NCBI RefSeq assembly: GCF_003416895.1
Contig: NZ_QVIO01000004.1
Span: forward strand, 62,001 to 126,000
From: Duganella sp. BJB476
Lineage (GTDB): Bacteria; Pseudomonadota; Gammaproteobacteria; Burkholderiales; Burkholderiaceae_D
Direction: 5' to 3'
DNA: 64,000 nt
Shown here one piece after another: positions 60,943 to 64,000 of this stretch (the first letter of the stretch is position 1; each line of letters begins with the position of its first letter). The notes beneath the pieces were generated by a model. The model did no database searches and was not told the origin of the DNA. It saw nothing but the letters and a program-made list of their open reading frames with translations. The position numbers and the translations under genes are program-made.

Positions 60943-61548
60943 TTACTTGCAGGTGACGGTCACGCCGCTGAAGTTCGCGCCGGGCATGGTGCCGACGTTG
61001 TTGCTCAGCGTGCAGACCTGGGCCGGATCTTTCGGCTGCGACAGCACGGTCACGCCGTAGGGCGTACCGTCGCCGACCATGGTGCCGAAGGTGAAGCTGA
61101 CCGGCGCGCCGGCGGTGGCCGGCGGCAGCACGCTGACGGTGTCGGCACCATTGGCCAGGATCAGGCCCTTGCTGGTGAGGCCGGTCACGGTGCCGCCCAG
61201 CGTCCACGGGTTGGCCTGGCAGGCGAAGCCGATCTGGTACGAGGTATAGGCGTTGGCCTTGCCGACGTTGCTGGTGCCGACCGGTTTGCAGCTGCCGCCG
61301 GTAGGGGGCGTGGAAATTTCGATATCGAATTCCTCATCGACCGCCGCCAGCTTGGTGAACACAAAGCTGGTGGTATTGGCGGGGATGGGCAGTTTTTCGC
61401 CGGTCTTGTTGTTGACCAGGACCAGGTCGGGCTTGGTCAGGTTGGTGATGGTGCCGGACAGGGCCAGGTTGCCATTGCCGCCGCCGCAGGCGTTCAGCAA
61501 GGCGACGCACACCAGGGCCAGGCCCGAACGCAGATACAAACTTTTCAT
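60943..61548 (-). CDS. Lipoprotein of unknown function, paralogue B
   Basis: 201 residues with lipoprotein signal MKSLYLRSGLALVCVALLNACGG (lipobox LNAC). Two copies of a module are visible: LSGTITNLTKPDLVLVNN early and LGGTVTGLTSKGLILANGAD later, then YGVTVLSQPKDPAQVCTLSNNVG. GGAGAGAGA precedes the ATG at 61548. It lies 58 bp upstream of its paralogue in the same direction, so they form a tandem pair. Surface or periplasmic role unknown. Confidence 0.78.
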   Translation of the reverse strand: MKSLYLRSGLALVCVALLNACGGGNGNLALSGTITNLTKPDLVLVNNKTGEKLPIPANTTSFVFTKLAAVDEEFDIEISTPPTGGSCKPVGTSNVGKANAYTSYQIGFACQANPWTLGGTVTGLTSKGLILANGADTVSVLPPATAGAPVSFTFGTMVGDGTPYGVTVLSQPKDPAQVCTLSNNVGTMPGANFSGVTVTCK

Positions 61549-61691
61549 AAAAATCTCTCTCCAAAACGAATAGGGCCCGGCAATACTCGGGTGCAGCATC
61601 TTACACGGAATGGCCCGTATTTTAGTGCATTTGGTAAGGCCGGGCCGCTAAGCGATGTAACAGCTTGTGACACTTGCGGCCGCAGCGCCGC

Positions 61692-63104
61692 CTATTTGAC
61701 CTGCGCCAGCTCGCAGCGCGAACGCTTGCCGTCGAGCCGGCAGCTGTTGCGCACCCGGCCTTGCTGGTCGTGCACCTGCACCAGCCACTGGTCGGCGCCC
61801 AGCCGCTCCATGCTCATGAAGCCGAAGCCGTCGACCCAGGAACTGAACTGCTCGACCCGCGCGCCCGGCGCCGGCGTCACGCCGTCCGGCAAGCGTTCCG
61901 GCAGCGGCACGGTGTCCTCGGCGGTGCCGGAAAAGCCGGAAATGAACTGGCTCGGATGGTCGCTGGCGAAGCTGACCTGCTCCCACAGGTGCACATGGCC
62001 GGACAGCATGGCCTGGATGGCGGCCGGCAGCAGCTGCGCGTTGAGCGAGCCGAAGGCTTGCTGCAGGCCGGCGTCGCCTGGCAGCAGCACGAGGGCGCCG
62101 TCGGCCTTGCGGTCGGCGCCCATGCCCAGCAGCGGATGGTGGGCGATGCCGAGGTTGCGCGGCGCCTGTTGCGCCAGCGCGTCCAGCTTGCGGTACAGGT
62201 CGCGGTACTTGTCGTAGCCCGGGTCGCCCGGCTTGAGGCCCTTCCAGGTGGTGTTGGCGGTGTCGAGCACCAGCAGCTGGGTGTCCTGGCCGATCGGCAC
62301 GGCGTAGGGATCGCTGTAGTTGCCGTCGGCGTCGTCGGCGGCGAGGTTGCAGTCGCGCCCGGCCAGCAGCGGGCGCGGGTCGAGCAGGCGCCAGTAGCCC
62401 TGGCCGCCGCGCAGGCAGTTTTCGTGGTTGCCGCGCGCCATGATCCACGGCGCCGCCTGCAACAGCGCCGCGCCGGGCGCGAAGAAATCGGCGTTCCAGG
62501 CGTCCCAGCCGTAGCCCCAGGGGCTGCCGGCGCAGCCGGCGTTGCCGTCCGGGCAAGCGTTTTCGCGGTAGTGGTAGTCGCCCACGTGGATCACCAGCTC
62601 GGGGCGCCACGCGGCGGCGGCGGCGGCGATGGCGGCGAACGGATAGGCGGCGCCGTCGTTGCAGGCCTGGTAGCTGTGGCTGTTCTTTTGCAGGCGGCAG
62701 CCGGTGTCGCCGATGACGACGATGCGTTGCGGCGCCGCGGCCGGCAGCGGCAGCGCCCGGCCCAGCACGCTCGCCTGGCTGGCGCTGGCCGGCAGCGGCG
62801 CCTCGCAGGTCAGCAGCGGGAAGGCGGCCGGTTTGGAATCGGCCGCGGCCGACGGCGTGCTGCGCAGCGCCAGGGTGGCGGCCGGCGCGCGCACGGCCAT
62901 CGCCTGCGGGCGCTGGTCGATGACGATGTCCGGGCAGGCGGGGGCGTCGATCAGCACGCGCGCCACGGCCGCGCCGTGCTCTCCCAGCACCACGAAGGAG
63001 GAAAAGGCCGGCGCCTGGCCGACGGTGGCGCAAGCGGCCAGCGCGGCGCACAGCAGGGGCGGCGCCCAGCGGCGGCAAATCGTCACGAACGTAGTCAAAG
63101 GCAC
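61692..63104 (-). CDS. Lipoprotein metallophosphoesterase (calcineurin-like)
   Basis: 470-aa exported phosphoesterase. A GTG start at 63104 with GGAG five bases upstream gives a signal ending in the lipobox LAACATVG. The dimetal motifs are all present: VVIGDTGCR, VIHVGDYHY, ARGNHENC and SGHVHLWE, with a further AHHPLLG. Many extra cysteines may form disulphides. Substrate unknown; likely periplasmic nucleotide or phosphodiester hydrolysis. The much longer open frame to 63998 overlaps the HAD gene and is rejected. Confidence 0.88.
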   Translation of the reverse strand: MPLTTFVTICRRWAPPLLCAALAACATVGQAPAFSSFVVLGEHGAAVARVLIDAPACPDIVIDQRPQAMAVRAPAATLALRSTPSAAADSKPAAFPLLTCEAPLPASASQASVLGRALPLPAAAPQRIVVIGDTGCRLQKNSHSYQACNDGAAYPFAAIAAAAAAWRPELVIHVGDYHYRENACPDGNAGCAGSPWGYGWDAWNADFFAPGAALLQAAPWIMARGNHENCLRGGQGYWRLLDPRPLLAGRDCNLAADDADGNYSDPYAVPIGQDTQLLVLDTANTTWKGLKPGDPGYDKYRDLYRKLDALAQQAPRNLGIAHHPLLGMGADRKADGALVLLPGDAGLQQAFGSLNAQLLPAAIQAMLSGHVHLWEQVSFASDHPSQFISGFSGTAEDTVPLPERLPDGVTPAPGARVEQFSSWVDGFGFMSMERLGADQWLVQVHDQQGRVRNSCRLDGKRSRCELAQVK

Positions 63105-63200
63105 GGCGGCTCCAGCAGGGGAATCCGGTAATTTACCATGCCGTCGCCATCCCGCGATCGGTGCGACAATACGCAGATTCCACATTTCTGTCTGCCCGCC

Positions 63201-63908
63201 ATGAGCCCACGCCGCCCGCACGCCCTGCTGTTCGACCTTGACGACACCCTGTGGCCGATCGGCCCGGTGATCGCGGCGGCGGAAACCAGCTGGCACGCCT
63301 GGCTGGCCGAGCACGCGCCCGAGGTGGCGCAGCGCTACTCGATCGCCGAGCTGCGCACGCGCCGCATGGCCTTGCTGGAGCAGCGGCCGGAGCTGGTGGT
63401 CGACCTGTACCAGCTGCGCCGCGTGGCGCTGGAGCAGGCCTTCGCCGAGGCCGGCGCCGACGCCGCCCACATCGACGGCGCCATGCAGCACTTCCACCTG
63501 CGGCGCAACGCCGTCACGCCGTACGCCGACGTGCTGCCGGCGCTGGCCGAGCTGCAGGCGCTGCTGCGGTTGGGCGTGATCACCAACGGCAACGCCGATC
63601 TGGAAGTCATCGGCCTGCACCACCATTTCGAGACCGTGCTGGCCTCGGCGCGCTTCGGCCGCGCCAAGCCCGACCCGGCGATCTTCCTGGCCGCCTGCGC
63701 AGCGATGGGCGTGGCGCCGCAGGACGCGGTCTACGTCGGCGACGATTTGCGGCTGGACGTGCAGGGCGCGCAGGGCGCGGGCCTGCGCGCGGTGTGGATG
63801 AACCGGGACGGCAGCACGGCGCATCTGGAGGCCGGCGTGGCGCCGGACGCCATTTGCGGCAGTTTCGATGCACTTCTGGCATGGGTGCGCGGACAAATGC
63901 AGCATTGA
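63201..63908 (+). CDS. HAD-family hydrolase
   Basis: 235-aa phosphatase of the haloacid dehalogenase superfamily, subfamily I with a helical cap. Motif I is LLFDLDDTLWP (D12 nucleophile, D14), motif II ITNGN, motif III the Lys in GRAKPDP, motif IV VYVGDD. Resembles YjjG/phosphoglycolate-phosphatase-like house-cleaning enzymes. Start at 63201 is the first ATG adjacent to motif I; substrate unknown. Confidence 0.9.
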   Translation: MSPRRPHALLFDLDDTLWPIGPVIAAAETSWHAWLAEHAPEVAQRYSIAELRTRRMALLEQRPELVVDLYQLRRVALEQAFAEAGADAAHIDGAMQHFHLRRNAVTPYADVLPALAELQALLRLGVITNGNADLEVIGLHHHFETVLASARFGRAKPDPAIFLAACAAMGVAPQDAVYVGDDLRLDVQGAQGAGLRAVWMNRDGSTAHLEAGVAPDAICGSFDALLAWVRGQMQH

Positions 63909-63970
63909 CGCCACGCCGCGGCCCCCGTCCGGCGCAGAGCGTGCATAATAAGCAGAAATACCATCAGTGA

Positions 63971-64000
63971 ATGAACATGCAACTCGAACCACGCGCACAA
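63971..64000 (+). CDS. Start of a further gene, cut by the window edge
   Basis: ATG at 63971 opens a frame (MNMQLEPRAQ) that runs off the window; an in-frame ATG two codons later is an alternative start. The ribosome site is weak. Ten codons are too few to identify a product. Confidence 0.35.
   Translation, partial: MNMQLEPRAQ

Noticed and set aside
63105..63998. N-terminal extension of the metallophosphoesterase
   Set aside because: It overlaps the HAD gene; the GTG at 63104 gives a ribosome site and a lipoprotein signal.
1..64000. tRNA, rRNA, CRISPR arrays, prophage or complete insertion sequences
   Set aside because: Looked for cloverleaf-like segments, regularly spaced repeats, integrases and transposases; none was seen. 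An exact scan with a covariance model was not possible.

Overview
The window looks like a chromosomal segment of a GC-rich betaproteobacterium of the Oxalobacteraceae (Massilia/Duganella/Janthinobacterium type). The reasons are the overall coding style, the split three-subunit PntAA/AB/B transhydrogenase, the amgK-murU block divergent from lptD-surA-pdxA-rsmA, and the large 180-kDa-class NAD glutamate dehydrogenase sitting among arginine succinyltransferase genes. I saw no rRNA, tRNA, CRISPR array, phage module or complete insertion sequence. Almost the whole window is ordinary, densely packed protein-coding sequence.

Layout. 1-7.2 kb: arginine catabolism (end of astD, astB, a NAD-glutamate dehydrogenase, astE), which turns arginine into succinate plus glutamate and then 2-oxoglutarate. 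7.3-13.9 kb: an EF-hand protein, a vapBC toxin-antitoxin pair, several tiny membrane-type proteins, an APC permease, a membrane diguanylate cyclase and an EamA exporter. 13.9-23.7 kb (mostly minus strand): a FUSC-family membrane protein, an M14 carboxypeptidase, an FMN reductase, an S46 dipeptidyl-peptidase, then cytochrome b561 with two YceI proteins. A 28-bp-arm palindrome of REP/MITE type lies between the S46 and YceI genes. 23.7-25.9 kb: purB and a glutathione transferase. 25.9-33.5 kb: a complete sucrose-type carbohydrate utilisation locus (LacI regulator, TonB-dependent receptor, GH13 amylosucrase/sucrose hydrolase, fructokinase, MFS transporter) with two LacI-type operators in front of the receptor gene.

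33.5-39.1 kb is an iron neighbourhood: bacterioferritin, a PKHD hydroxylase, a TonB-like protein, and bfd divergent from feoA-feoB-cysteine-rich small protein across a Fur-box-containing spacer. 39.2-39.8 kb is a brnTA toxin-antitoxin pair behind a nested inverted repeat. 39.8-45.6 kb holds an acetyltransferase, a GltB-like FMN protein, a glutathione transferase, a flap-endonuclease homologue, a receiver domain without its phosphoacceptor aspartate, mnmA and a Nudix hydrolase. 45.9-48.9 kb is pntAA-pntAB-pntB, followed by an SDR oxidoreductase and a long bulged inverted repeat.

50-54.2 kb (minus): amgK-murU-pepP-ubiH, combining MurNAc recycling, proline peptidase and ubiquinone hydroxylase. 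54.3-60 kb (plus): lptD-surA-pdxA-rsmA; this SurA carries a lipobox. 60.2-64 kb: two tandem paralogous lipoproteins, a lipoprotein metallophosphoesterase, a HAD hydrolase and the start of one more gene. I do not see a clearly unprecedented system. The best leads are the interleaved ast/gdh operon, the two palindromic intergenic elements, the lipidated SurA, the phosphoacceptor-less receiver and the paralogous lipoprotein pair.
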